NCBI RefSeq assembly: GCF_010015445.1
Contig: NC_053133.1
Coordinates: forward strand, 5,274,192-5,338,191
DNA: 64,000 nucleotides
From: Perca fluviatilis
Lineage: Eukaryota > Chordata > Actinopteri > Perciformes > Percidae
Direction: 5' to 3'
Under the pieces are notes generated by a model that was not told the DNA's origin, did not search any database, and worked only from the letters and a program-made list of their open reading frames with translations. Position numbers and translations under genes: made by a program. Of this stretch, positions 32,940-45,423 are shown in pieces. The stretch's first letter is position 1; every line of letters begins with the position of its first letter.

Positions 32940-33909
32940 TTAAAGGTTCCATGACATGGTGCTCTTTGGATGCTTTTATATAGGCCTTAGTGGTCCCCTA
33001 ATACTGTATCTGAAGTCTCTTTTATATAGGCCTTAGTGGTCCCCTAATACTGTATCTGAAGTCTCTTTTATATAGGCCTTAGTGGTCCCCTAATACTGTA
33101 TCTGAAGTCTCTTTTATATAGGCCTTAGTGGTCCCCTAATACTGTATCTGAAGTCTCTTTTATATAGACCTTAGTGGTCCCCTAATACTGTATCTGAAGT
33201 CTCTTTTATATAGGCCTTAGTGGTCCCCTAATACTGTATCTGAAGTCTCTTTTATATAGACCTTAGTGGTCCCCTAATACTGTATCTGAAGTCTTTTTTA
33301 TATAGACCTTAGTGGTCCCCTAATACTGTATCTGAAGTCTCTTTTATATAGACCTTAGTGGTCCCCTAATACTGTATCTGAAGTCTCTTTTATATAGACC
33401 TTAGTGGTCCCCTAATACTGTATCTGAAGTCTCTTTTATATAGGCCTTAGTGGTCCTCTAATACTGTATCTGAAGTCTCTTTTATATAGACCTTAGTGGT
33501 CCCCTAATACTGTATCTGAAGTCTCTTTCCCGAAATGCAGCCTTGGTGCAAAATTACAGCCACTAGAGCCAGTCCCACAATGAGCTTTCCTTAGGATGTG
33601 CCATTTCTGTGTCTGTAGCCAGAGTTGAGAGTTTCGTTTGAAAGCCATGATGTCTCTCTCTCATGGGTGGGCCAAATTCTCTGGGGGGGAAAAGCAGAGA
33701 AAGGGGAGGTAACCTTGCTCCTTATGACCTCATAAGGAGAAGGTTCCAGATCGGCCCATCTGAGCTTTCATTTTCTCAAAGGCAGAGCAGGATACCCAGG
33801 GCTCGGTTTACACCTATCACCATTTCTAGCCACTGGGGGACCATAGGCAGGCTGGGGGAATGCATATTAATGTTAAAAAGTGAAATTTTCATGACATGGG
33901 ACCTTTTAA
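32940..33909 (+). mobile_element. TTAA-flanked element with internal minisatellite, copy 1
   Basis: The left end is TTAAAGGTTCCATGACATGG; the complement of the right end is TTAAAAGGTCCCATGTCATG. TTAA is at 32,940-32,943 and 33,906-33,909, consistent with Kolobok- or piggyBac-type integration. A second copy in opposite orientation lies at 45,424-46,376. No transposase is encoded; the 88-codon frame at 33,663 is spurious, since the corresponding sequence occurs in both copies without a conserved frame. Confidence 0.8.
32975..33526 (+). repeat. 46-bp minisatellite, 12 units
   Basis: Units beginning TTTATATAGRCCTTAGTGGT recur every 46 bp from 32,975 to 33,481. Differences between units are single substitutions (for example GGCC/GACC), showing recent amplification. 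Confidence 0.97.
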
Positions 33910-36900
33910 TAATGTCCATATTTCAGTGAACATAATCTGTGGTTTGCAAAAGTGTCAATGTGCCATGAATGCTTGTGCCAAGTACTTCTCAGTCGTAACT
34001 TTTAGCCATGCTAGTAGCGGGGCTGCACACTTCAGTCTAGGCTGACTCGACGGATACTGGATGGATCGCCCTGAAATGTGTCACCCATGTTCATGTTCTC
34101 CTGAAGATGCCTTTCCTCTGACACCGTCAGCAGATTCGTTTTTTAAGAATTCCTGTGAAATATCACCACATGCACACAATTCAGAATTTCCTAGACGATG
34201 TACCTTAATAACTTTGGTGATTCCCTGACTTTTCATCTGGAGCCACCAGCACACTAACACACTGCTATGAGATGATGTGAACATGGTAACCATTATACCT
34301 GCTAAACACCAGCATATCAACACTGTCAGAGAATGAGCTGTTAGCATTAGCCTGGTTCTTTTATGTAAGTGACAGTTGTGAGCGTACACTGTTTCACAAG
34401 TACAGCCAGTTACTGATAGAGGGGTTTGGCTTTGACTTGTTTCTGTCTCTGCTTTAGAGTCAGTTCCATGATGTGCAGTAAATGAAGAAAGTGTTCCTGA
34501 CAGAACTGCATGAACGTTCAAACTGTTCGCAAACTGATTAGTCATTTCAGCTGTCTTGGTGTTGTGACTCATGAGTACGTCAGTGCAAGAACTCTGCTTA
34601 CAAGGCTTTTTTCTTAGAACATGTCCTGTCCTGTGAACCTGTGGATTTGAACCATTCATGTATTGTTACTTGAATAATTCAGTTATGAAATTGTATCTGA
34701 AAGCCGGTATTTTTTAAATTATAAAGTACCTCTTTATATACACACACACACACAGACTGACAATGTGAACACAATACCAGTGTTGCAGTCGCTAACTTGT
34801 AGTGTGCGTGCAAAATTGCAATGTAGGCCAATAGATGCCATATCATTTGCGTGGCACCTATTTTTACCAGACTGCATTTGGAACCACATCGTCCTTAAAA
34901 TAGCGATGTCACGGTGTGTACGATTTCAAAATGTCTAACTTTGACGTTTCCCACTGTTAGTATCAGGAAAGACATTTCGGTCGACAGCAGTGCATGAGGC
35001 TACACCCTGTGGATCGCTCCTATAGGGACACCATCAGAATAACTTGTAAAATGCTAAAGTCCACATGTCAAAAGATGATGAAGAATGAACAGCAGTAGCA
35101 GCAGCCGTAGCAGATGAGCCAACAGTATGGGTTTCTGCGTCTTCTAAGCCTACAGCTCCAGTTTAAAAGTAAAAAGCACAGATTAAACATTGAATTAAAT
35201 TAGAAATAGAGGAAGAACCCCAGTTTACGGGCACCACACAGCCCTGAATGGACAGATGAGGGCTCTCTCGTTGATAAAATCAGAGTCCATCTGCAGAGAA
35301 GCCGAGTCTATAGGGAATCTTAGCAAGTAGCCTCCAGCAGAGAGATGCTCTCAACTGGTTGTGTTTTCTCCCATGATTCCCTGCTCCTTCTCATCCACCC
35401 ACCGCTGTGCAAACAAACCCCTTCAAACATCCCGGCCCTTTTAATTTATGTCATAACTTAAAACCAGCCGGTGATATTAAGAAGCAGGGCCTATATTACC
35501 TATTTTACAGTGAGGCTTATTGTATGGCTGGGAGGAGAAAGGGGGCCTTAGAGAGAACGGGGTGACGGAGAGGAAGGAAGAGAGAGATAAGGAGAAAAGA
35601 GGAACTTTAATCCAGTCGAGGCTCCCAGCAAACACCTGTCTCTGTGATGTTTTTATAGTGATAATAACGCCGGCATTGCAGAGGATTTGTCCTGATCTTG
35701 TAAAATTATAAATATAGATTTTTGTGATGGGAGAGGGGGTAGAGAGGAGAAGGGGAAAGCCGCGATAACAGACCATGTTGATGAAAGTGTGGATCAGTGT
35801 TGATACTGAATTTTCTCCCCAGCCTCTGAGGAACAGGAAGCTGTCGAGCTTTCTATGGACTCTGTTTAATGTTGTATATTGCTCTGTGACAGGGCTCTGT
35901 TCTGACCGCTTTCATATTGGCATTGGCATAAATTTAATGCTTAACGGAGACTTTTTTTTTTTTTTTTGCAAAGAAAGAGTCACATTTTGAAAATAAACAC
36001 GCCTTACACCCAGTCCTATCCCTTGGAAAAAAAAACTCTAAAATAACATGCCCAAAATGATTCGGGAATAGCTCCTCAACCATAAGGCCTGTATGCATAT
36101 AACTGGTCTCATTTGATAGGTAGGAAGCTAAGGAATATGAATACATTGTAACTAAACTTATTTGTATTATCAATCAAGAATATATGGAGATGCAATGAAG
36201 AACATATTCAGATTTGTATCCTCGCCTAGTATAAAATCTTAATTTTAAAGGAAATACCACCTTTATAACCAACATCTAGTGGACAATAATGCATGTCTTT
36301 CCCTATTCAATAACTACAACTGTAACTGTTAGTCCTAATGAAATATAACATTTATGAAACAATTTAATAAGATTCACTCAGGGGGTCTCCATGTTAACTG
36401 TTCACATGTTGACTGTTTAACGGGACTTTTACTTCTAAACACTATCCTCATATAGCCATGTTACAAACATAACACTTCCAAAACCATTAAAATATGAATA
36501 AACACAATATTGATAAATATGTATTATATGACCGAAGAGCTCCATACCAAAATGCTGCACACATCCGCTCAGAAGCAGCAACCAAGCCACAATTAAGCCA
36601 TAATTAAAGATGTGGCTCTCTTTCTCCTCGTCCTCTGCCTCCATGTTTACCTCCGTAGGACCGCGTGCTGCGTGTGGCGTCTTTGTTTCACGCGGGTCAG
36701 TTCAAGACCGTGACACACTGTTTCACAGTTCACACTGCAATCTGATATTGGCCACATTACAAAAGAATGTGAACAGCCAAACACCAAAAAAACTGACCAA
36801 AGCAATAAATCTGAAGTGAGCACTAAGGCTTGCAGTAGCCTCAGTGTATTTTCCAAAATGTCAAACTATTCTTGTAATAGAGAACCACTTTAAAGACACT

Positions 36901-36964
36901 GTTGACTGAAATGACTCTATGTACTCTCACCTCTTCCTCCATTTTCCCTCTCTTCCTTCTGCAG
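33910..36964. other. No gene called; a dispersed repeat and unique sequence
   Basis: 34,040-34,360 is a degraded copy of a common fish repeat ('ggtgattccctgacttttca', 'gctaaacaccagcatatcaa'); the 192-codon minus frame over it is an artefact. 35,460-35,970 is unique, low in repeats and ends in a poly-T run, a candidate for conserved non-coding DNA. 35,990-36,880 shows no motif. Confidence 0.45.
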
Positions 36965-38079
36965 GTCTTATATGCAGTCACAGAAAGCTTGTTTACCAGT
37001 GTTGCCAAGTCCGCTTATTATAAGCGACTTTGGGCTTGTTTTTCTGTAAAGTCGCTTACAATATATTGGTAGTTAGGTTGGTTGTGCGTTTTTTGGGCTT
37101 GTTTCTAAAGTGTAGTTGCTTATTTGGGCTTGTTCCCAGCTCCATAATAAGTTGTCAAGCAGTCTTGCCTGTCCCTCCCCTTTCCCCATACACACAGGTG
37201 ACAGCAGAGTTTTTTCCCACCCACATCCTGCTTCTAATTGGCTCTGACCCAGATGGCAACGAGCCAATCAGAGGCACAGCAGATCAGTCTGTTTTTTTCT
37301 GTTTAGGAAAACGTCAGTGAGTGACGTTTAGATGAAAATAGGCGCGAGTCGCGACTGATGGTGAGTGACTGGACTGTAGGAGAGTTTTTGGAGGAACGCC
37401 CGGGGCAAAGTGGGCGAAATACGGGAAGAAATATAACAAAGACGTAAAAAGGAGTAAAAGAATGGATTCAACCCGTCGTGGGTTGAATCAATAATTTCTC
37501 CTGTTTCTGGGTTATAGTTATTTAAAAATGGGATATTCTGCAGTCCCTGCAATAATAAAGAATTTGTGAATTCAGGATGATATTTATTTGTGTGTGCAAA
37601 TTTTAATTATCAGAGGTTACTGTGTATATAATGTACTTGGTACATCAGTCTATATTTGATATCCCATCAGTTTTCTAATGTTGAATAATGTTAAAAGGTG
37701 GTTTAACTCCCTATTTTAGTCATTGTCCTGAAGCTCAGGGGGGAGAAAAATAAATAAACTACCGTGTGTACAATTTTGCAAAACTGCGCACAGTTTACCA
37801 ATCTGTCCACATGGATTTAAATTGACAATCTGTACTCACGGATTGTAAAACCGTGTACACAGTTTATTTATTTTTCTCTTCCTGGAACCTAGGGGGGCTG
37901 CGTAGAAAAGGTTGCTTGTTTTGGGCTTGTTTTCAAAGGCCTGGTTGCTTATTTGTCTCGCAAGATCTGGCAACACTGTTGTTTACCCCGAGTTGACCAC
38001 GACAATGAAGGAAAGAGATTTGCTGTGGGAACTAGTGATGCCCCCCCCAGGTGCAGCACTTCTGAGCCTAAGGACTGAG
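36965..38079 (+). other. Candidate exon split by a hAT insertion
   Basis: A strong polypyrimidine tract and acceptor ('ctctcttccttctgcag') ends at 36,964, and a strong donor (GAG|gtaaga) follows 38,079. If the hAT (36,997-37,978) and one TSD copy are removed, 125 nt remain, open in one frame for 41 codons and ending in phase 0. The peptide includes VYPELTTTMKERDLLWELVM. I recognise no family. A 41-codon frame can be open by chance, so the splice signals are the main support. Confidence 0.25.
36997..37978. mobile_element. hAT element with perfect 8-bp target duplication
   Basis: The 982-bp insert starts CAGTGTTGCCAAGTC and ends AGATCTGGCAACACTG. TTGTTTAC flanks both sides (36,989-36,996 and 37,979-37,986). 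Near 37,370-37,480 the plus strand has a broken frame (KEWIQPVVG) that recalls the region just before a BED zinc finger, suggesting descent from an autonomous hAT, but no finger is present. Confidence 0.92.
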
Positions 38080-38602
38080 GTAAGATATATTGCTGCAATG
38101 TATGCATTTATTTGTTTTCCCACCTGGTTCCTGCAACCTTGGATTTTATTTCAAGCTTTGCTGATGGCTCCTATAATGTTTTGTATATTGCGGTGTTCTG
38201 TGCCCTAAGTTGTGGCAGGAAGGTTTGAACAAGATTTAAACTAAATACTGAAGATGCAACCCATAGTAGCACTTTAGAACTGCAGCATTGTCATGAGGGA
38301 CACATCAGTGCTAGACCTTTCTCAACAAGCTCTTTCCAGGTTGTCATACTGAAACACAGGGAATGTGTTCCTGAGGCTATGCAGTGACTCGAAACGTCCC
38401 TCCACAAATGTACCTCATTTCAACCTGATTATTGCCTTAATAAAGCTGCATTACATTTTTTTTTTAGCCACCGAAAACAAAATATTGACATATAATCATA
38501 TTCCAGTCTAAGTGATCGGTTTAGATCAGTTTTGGTTCCCAACAACCCCTGAGAAAAATATCTGAGCTAGATGCCCCACTATGTTCACCAGCTATATTTT
38601 AA
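38080..38602. other. No gene seen
   Basis: Unique AT-rich sequence following the candidate donor. Nothing recognised. Confidence 0.35.
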
Positions 38603-39105
38603 TCAATCAATCAACAATCAACATTTATTTATATAGCACTTTACAGTAACCAACAGGTATCCAAAGTGCTTCACATCAGAAACCAAGACTAAAACACACA
38701 TCATATAACATATCATACAATAAAAAGAATGACATATAGAAACAATAAAATCAGAAAAGGTTACATAGAAAATAGGAGAGGGACATTGTCACACCACTAC
38801 TATGTATTAAAAGACTTTCTAAACAGATAAGTTTTAAGTCTAGACCTAAAAAGTGCTACATCTGTAGTCGTCCAAATTTCAGGGGGTAACTTGTTCCAGA
38901 GTCTCGGGGCAGCAACTGCAAAAGCCCGATCACCCCACCGTTTATACTTTGACCTTGGGACTTCTAAAACCAGCTGATTTGAAGACCGCAAGGACCGGTT
39001 GTGCTCACGCAGTGTTAAGATATCGGACAAATACTCAGGGGCCAGGCCGTTTAAGGCCTTAAAAACAAACAATAAAATCTTGAAATCGATTCTAAATCAA
39101 TTCTC
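38603..39105 (-). pseudogene. LINE ORF2 C-terminus and 3' end (L2-like)
   Basis: The minus-strand frame 39,072-38,800 reads FKALNGLAPEYLSDIL, SLRSSNQLVLEVPRSK, GDRAFAVAAPRLWNKLPPEI and ends FRSRLKTYLF, the C-terminal signature of L2/Rex1-like ORF2. The 3' UTR ends in 'gctatataaataaatgttga' and a TTGA repeat at 38,603-38,620, where 3' tails of such LINEs end. The element is 5'-truncated near 39,105. Confidence 0.85.
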
Positions 39106-39876
39106 AATGACATGTACCACTTGAACTTGTCTACTGCACAAAGTAATAAGACCCAATCCTTTACATGGGAGATGGGGTCACCTTTTCACAGATGTTTAAG
39201 AGCCCCAGTATCATTTATAGTAGCTTATGACAAAACGCTTGTCAGAATATTTTAACATGTGAAAACCAACAATCATGTCCACCTGGTGCTGTGATTGGCC
39301 AGGTGCATGGAGGAGTGAGAATAGGCAGGATTTCAATTTCTCTCTCAAAGTATTGTTTTATTATGTCACTTTTAATGTGGAAAAACTGCAACACCAAGAA
39401 TGTCTTTTGAGGAGAGTCTGTCTGTCTGAAAAAGTGTGCAGACAAGTGACAAGTTTTGACCCTTTGCCGCACCTTTACTTGTCATCAAGCTGCCATACTT
39501 CCTCGTAACACATCCTCCTGCTGCATGCTGCAGGCATGATGGAGAAATGCAGCAGCAACAAAATTCTGAATGGCGCTTTTTATTTTCCAATACTCCCGGA
39601 CAGCTCGTAGAGTCGTAAGCCATAGGCACATTGTGTAAAGCCGAATTAAAATATCACCGAAGCACGTCTTAGCTACGAGCTAAGCATAGTACAGTTAACG
39701 TGACTCAGGTTGATGCTAGTGGGCTCAGGCAAAGCACTATTTTGGAGAGTGCTACTCGCCGACCTGTTATTGAAACCAAAGTGCAAACGCTGTCTCATCA
39801 ACCGGTGATCACTGGACGTCAGTGAGTAATCCAAATTATTTAGAAGTTACTGCACACTGACACTGACTCTGGTAAG
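39106..39876. other. No gene seen
   Basis: Unique sequence; overlapping short frames near 39,250-39,630 have no motif. Confidence 0.35.
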
Positions 39877-40350
39877 TAGGGTTGGGTACGTGCTGACCTA
39901 AACGGTAGTAACAAGACTGAATAAGAGCGAAGATTTCGGTGCCTCATTTCGGTGCCTGACTTTACACTACACCTGACAGCAGGTAACGTTAGCCTACCTT
40001 TAGCTAGCAGCTGGATTAAACACGGTTAAAATGCTGACAGCTAATGTTAAACAGTGTAAAGTGTGACTGTATTTCACTGTAGAGGATTCCAACACCGGGA
40101 CGTAACAGTCTGCTCTGCAGCGCAGCAGCTAACGTTGTCGGAATTAAACAACACAGACGGTGCGTTCACTTAAAACAGGTAGCCTCGTGGTGCATTCACA
40201 GTAATTGTAAAATACCCTTTTCCCATCTGGTGGTTGTTTTTGTCATTCAACAGCAATTTACTGGTGAAATAAGTATAGTTGCTACATTATTATTAAATCT
40301 TTAATTTTGACCATGGCCTTAACAATAAACAAGTTGTTGTTGTTTAGTAC
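39877..40350. mobile_element. hAT-like non-autonomous element, left part
   Basis: Begins TAGGGTTGGGTACGTGC at 39,877 and then matches 1-440 ('cacctgacagca.gtaacgtt' onwards). The expected right end (TACCCAACC) is not present before the sequence changes near 40,350, so the copy is truncated or rearranged. Confidence 0.65.
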
Positions 40351-41950
40351 CCTTCTTTTTTTTCTTTTTTCTTCTTTTGTTTACAGTAAATAATAAACAA
40401 ATACAAATCTTAAAGTCAAGTTCATAAAGTAACTTTCTTTGCATTCATTTGATTCCCAATCAGGATACACTGGTAAGAATTGCTTTCCATTGTTAACATG
40501 TAGTTAAAAACAGTTCTGAAATGCAAAATAATAGACTTTTAATCATGCGATAAAAAATGCACCTCCACCTCAAAAGTGTTCAGGAAAGCCTTAAGTACTT
40601 GACAATGCTCCAGTTTGAAGATTGTGATTTATTTTATCAAGGGCATCGCCGTGGCAGGACAGCGAACTTCGATGTTAGATCACAAAACAAAAAGTTTTTG
40701 TAACTTGAACATATATTGTCAGACCAAAACCAAATCTTTAATACACGATGTTCGTCCAGGCCTAATATCCTCTGATTTAGCTGAAATTTACAAGATGTTG
40801 TTTAAACATGATATACAGCAATATGACATATAAATAGTGTGTTCTCTAGCGCGACATAGTGGACACAGGAAATGGTGCACAATTTGAAGTGTGTAATTTG
40901 TAATGCAATGCACTATATGGAAGTAATTAAGTGAAAAATTTTCGTACAGTGTTAAACAGTAATAGAAATACATGGCCACATCGGCTGGGAGCCGCCAGCA
41001 CCCCCCACGTGCAGGAAGTGCAAGGGCCCGTTTATTGCTGCTTGCAGCTTTAATTCTTCTTCTTCCTAAGAAATCCGTGTTCCCATGCACGAAAACTCAC
41101 CAAACTTTGCACTTATATCCAGTCCTATGGTAAACTTAATTAGTATGATTTGTGTGCTAATTGTCCTGATGGTGGCGCTACAACAGCCATCTAAAATTCT
41201 AAACTTAAAAATTCATATTTCATAGTTCAAGTCAAATCAGCCGTAAATGCTACAACGTCGCAACATATGCCAAACTGTAGCCCCAATAGACCAGAAACTA
41301 AGCTCTGCTGTTACCTTGTAGCATTTTTGAAGTCCATCAATCTACTTTTTGCAAAAAGTGCAAAACGTCTTAAACCTATCTCCTCCCACGTGTTTGTTTC
41401 AATTGACACTAAATTTGGGCAACTTCATCTTCAGACTGTCCAAATTTACCATTCAAATTTTTGATTTATAAATATTGAGCCCGCTTAGTGCATTAAAACG
41501 TTTTACTGCATAAAGTAGTGTAAACAAATCCTGCAATTTCTGCCAAACAAAATATTTGATTTTCATGGAAAAAAATACACAATATTCAAAGATCATTGGA
41601 GATTTGGTGTGCAAAATTTCAGAAGTTTATCTCAAAAAATGAATTTCAAAAAGAAATTTGAATTGTGTCCCCATCTACGCATTCATCAATGCAAAATAGA
41701 GCATCTTCAAACATCAGTTTGGCATTTATTGATCTTTTTTTTAAGTCAACCCAGGCTGACTCAATAAAATATAGCCCAAATAGCTAGAGGTGTCATCACC
41801 TGGACAATAGCTCATTGAGATTGGTGTTTGTCTTTGGACCTGAAGATTGCAAGTTCAAAGTTCAACAGTCACAATTTCACATATTATACATAATCAGCCA
41901 TTGTTCTTTGGACACTTTCCCTGCAAGTTTAAAATGCTCAGCCCTGACCA
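40351..41950. repeat. Dispersed fish repeat, AT-rich
   Basis: 40,600-41,900 includes 'ttgctgcttgcagctttaat', 'gcacgaaaactcaccaaact' and 'ctgatggtggcgctacaaca', phrases typical of a long non-coding repeat very common in teleosts. Boundaries are uncertain. No coding sequence. Confidence 0.5.
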
Positions 41951-43991
41951 TTGCTGTGGAGCAGCTATAATTAGTTTTAATATTTGCAGATAAATATATA
42001 TCTTTGTCTATTTTATTAACTGTCTAACAGACAGTACTAGTATTTTCAATACTGTAATAGTGTTCCATCTCATAATGTACTGCTTAATTTCCACCATCAT
42101 AGGGAACTAACATTTACCACAGAAACCATAAAAACTAAATAATATTTGTGCATATTCATTCTTCTGTGTGGAATCCAAAATGCTTTCAGAGAAATTTCTC
42201 ATAGACCTCAAGTGATTCTTTAAATTAGATATTATCAATGCAACTGCATTATATCCATTAGAGTGATGATATGGACCAGATGACATCTTAGGAAACTTGT
42301 TGCTGAGACATGGCAGATTTGTCCACACTTTGGTCCATCTAATGTTAACCGCAGGAGGAAGTCTTATTGACATAGAAGGAACTGCGTGGACCTCAATCTG
42401 AGCCAATTGACCTGTTTTGCCTTTGCTGTGCTCATTTCATTGGGTTTCGGTAGCGTCCCTGGCCTGCGCTCTCATTAGATGGAGGGGGATGTTTGGCCAA
42501 CTTGACCTGTTGTCTCAGAAGCCATGGCTACTCAGAAGCGCACAAATATTGAAACAGCAGGATGTAATCCTAGATTTGGAATGGGATACATTTAGATAAA
42601 TGTTTGCCCAGCCATAAATCATGTAGGGCGTTGCCAAGTGGCACTAAGACAGATGATACCACTGGGCTGGAACAATCGAGAGATGGAGTGTGCTGGGGCA
42701 TTTGGATGAGAGGGTTAGGGAGACAGAGTGACAGAAATGAGGGCTGGCTGTTGAAAAGACTCATTCATGGAAGGATGGATCAGTGGGCAGGCCAAGCACA
42801 GCCATGGAGAGATTGCTGGAGCTGCTTCCATGGCCAGACATTTCCTGGCTGGGTCCATATGTGCTCTCATGGGGCTCCAAAAGCCTTTAGGCTGCCTCCC
42901 AAAAAAGCCCTCAAACTCATCCCAAGCACCTCCTGCTGTGACAATGACAAGGTGGTTCAACCACCTGCACAACCCACACCCTGACTGACGCCAAACTGAC
43001 ACTCTAAACCCAACCGTTTATACTGTAGCTATAGATTCCTGTGAAATTTAACTTCAAATTCCCTAACCCCTAACCATAACCTTCACAATCTCAAACAATA
43101 CACACAACCAAACTGCTACGGTACTGAAGTTGTTAAAGGACAATTCCTTCAGTCTTGGCCAGGGAATCCCAAAGTGTGGGGTGGGGTCAGAGGAAAAATG
43201 TAACAGCGGTGTGATGGTGTCATTTTTTTCAAACAGGACTATTCAAAAAAATTAAAACATGAAATGTAACATTGTAACAAATTAATCTTTACCCAAAATG
43301 CACTTCAGCTTTTTTATTCTCTAAAGGCTATTGAGTTAAGCTCGCCAGTTCTTTTGTTTAAATTAAGACCTTCATCTTTACTCTGCCTCAATCACTGCCA
43401 TAATAATAAGCTTATTCATGGGGAAAGAACACATAAAGAAAATGGGACTTCACCAGCACAGAGCTGCAGTTTGCTCTGGCCACCTGGAACCCCCTGGTCC
43501 TGCTTTAATTCATGGGTGCCTGTATTTGTAGGTTGCTGTTGCATGAAAGTGTGTTTTCACCCGATTTAGAACTGTTTGGTGGAATTCTAGTTGGCTGTAT
43601 TTAAAATCTCTTACAAATGGTTGTAAAGGTTTTACCCAAGTCCAACTCGTCATGTGTTCTCCCTTAATCTAACTGATAAATTAAATTCATTGTGATCTCT
43701 AGGAGAGCTGCTGGGAAAGTCCAAGCAAACCAGCAGGCCTCCCAGACACAGTCCTCCCCTGGTTGGAGAGGATGCGAGGCGCCTCGCCCTCTGAATGCTA
43801 AACCAAGCCGAGAGTGGTCGTCCGGTGTGCATTAATCAGATCCGACTTGCATATCTGAGCCGCTTAATTGCGTGGAGGGAAATGTCAGAAAGCAAATGAG
43901 TCTAACATGTCAATGTGTTAATTCCACTATTGATTTCATTGATGCGCCATTCGCTCTCTCAGCTCATTAAAGCCGACAAGTCAGAGCAAGA

Positions 43992-43992
<1 letters not shown>
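41951..43992. other. No gene seen; possible conserved non-coding element at the end
   Basis: The 126-codon frame at 42,604-42,984 overlaps long frames on other registers and has no domain. 43,120-43,260 looks like a TTAAAGGACAATTCC repeat fragment. 43,830-43,980 is unique and rich in homeodomain-like TTAATTG/CATTAA sites. Confidence 0.4.

Positions 43993-44057
<65 letters not shown>
43993..44057. repeat. (CA)n microsatellite
   Basis: About 32 perfect units. Confidence 0.98.
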
Positions 44058-44061
<4 letters not shown>

Positions 44062-45423
44062 GCATAAGGGTTTCTTCTTTTTCGACAAAGTGACTGCATT
44101 GCCTATCTTCATACTTCATGTAATTACAGAGATAACAAAATACCCTAAACTAGTGTGGATGGGAGCCCGACAGTTGTGCTGATTTCCAACTAATCCTATT
44201 TTTGTGTGTCACGCATAGCACCAATCAACAGCTTTTCTTGAAACACTTTTTTACAACTGGTTTTCCCCCAAAGATCCTTACTCTTTTAACCAATTACTGT
44301 AGATAAAGTCAGTAAGCTTGGGTATAAAATATGACATCATCCACAGCAATAGGGTCAACCCCGCCCTTAGTTCCTCTCTTACGTCACATTGGATGGATGG
44401 GACCGATTCCAATGGTTCAACCTATGTATACATTGGTCACACTTAAAACATCTCATCCAGCTGTAAGAAAGATGCACCTTTGCTGCTGATGCACCGGACT
44501 TGGCACACCCCCTAATGTGTTACACTATAATGTCACATTTGCAGAATTGCATTCAGTTAAATCTTTTTTTAAATGGCATGCATCTTAATCAACCTAAAAT
44601 GTGGTGTGTAAAAGGATCTTCTATGGGTTCTCTGTAGCAAGGACCACGGCAGCATCGAACCAGTCTCAGTGACATGTCATTCACAGACATACATGTTCTT
44701 TATGCTATTATGCTATGCTAATGAGCTTACTAGCCTGCAGCCTACATTAGCAGAGCACGTTCCCCCATGGCTGTTTGTCTGCTGGCTCGTTCAACAAGCT
44801 GAGGTGCCGGAGCAGACGTGTGTTCCTGTCTGTACGTTGGATTGGAAGGAGACTTTAGTGTGTTGTGTAGCAGCTGCTGCGTGGAACAGTGGGACCGTCT
44901 GCTCTGCCTATACAACGCTGGCCTCACTGCTGTATGCAAGATTTTATTGGCTGTATGTACATAAGGTCTCCATCTAAGAAGATAGATACCTAAGGGGATT
45001 CCATCGAATTACTGCAAAACTAGTGTGCGCCATCATTAAACCAAAAAATATAAAATAAAGTTCTTCCCTTTTGGTTCTGATTTTTATTTTTTTTCAAAGG
45101 ACAACACAGGGTGACATTTTGATTTATAGAGCAGATATCCAATCTAATATCAGTTGGACTTTAAAAGACTTTTTTTTCATGAACTTGCTAAAAGCTGAAT
45201 TACTATCTGAGACAGCAGCAAGATACATATAATACAATATATTTATATGAAAACACTTTATTTTCTGATTGTTAAGAAGATTTTCGGCATTTCATACTAC
45301 TCGCTACCGTAGTTGTGCTGTGACCACGACATATGCTTCCTATTTAAATACATTAGTTTACATTTCCGTGCTGCCACCACGAAAAAAACGACAAAAATGT
45401 CCCTGTGAACACGAATAAATAGA
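44058..45423. other. No gene seen
   Basis: A 102-codon plus frame at 44,669-44,977 has no recognised domain or splice context. The remainder is AT-rich. Confidence 0.35.

Noticed and set aside
32975..33526. Regularly spaced repeats that could suggest a CRISPR array
   Set aside because: The 46-bp units are contiguous without unique spacers, in a vertebrate genome; it is a minisatellite.
34081..34659. 192-codon minus-strand open frame
   Set aside because: It lies largely across a degraded common fish repeat and shows no domain, codon pattern or splice context.
42604..42984. 126-codon plus-strand open frame
   Set aside because: Three overlapping long frames on both strands indicate a local lack of stops rather than a gene; no domain recognised.
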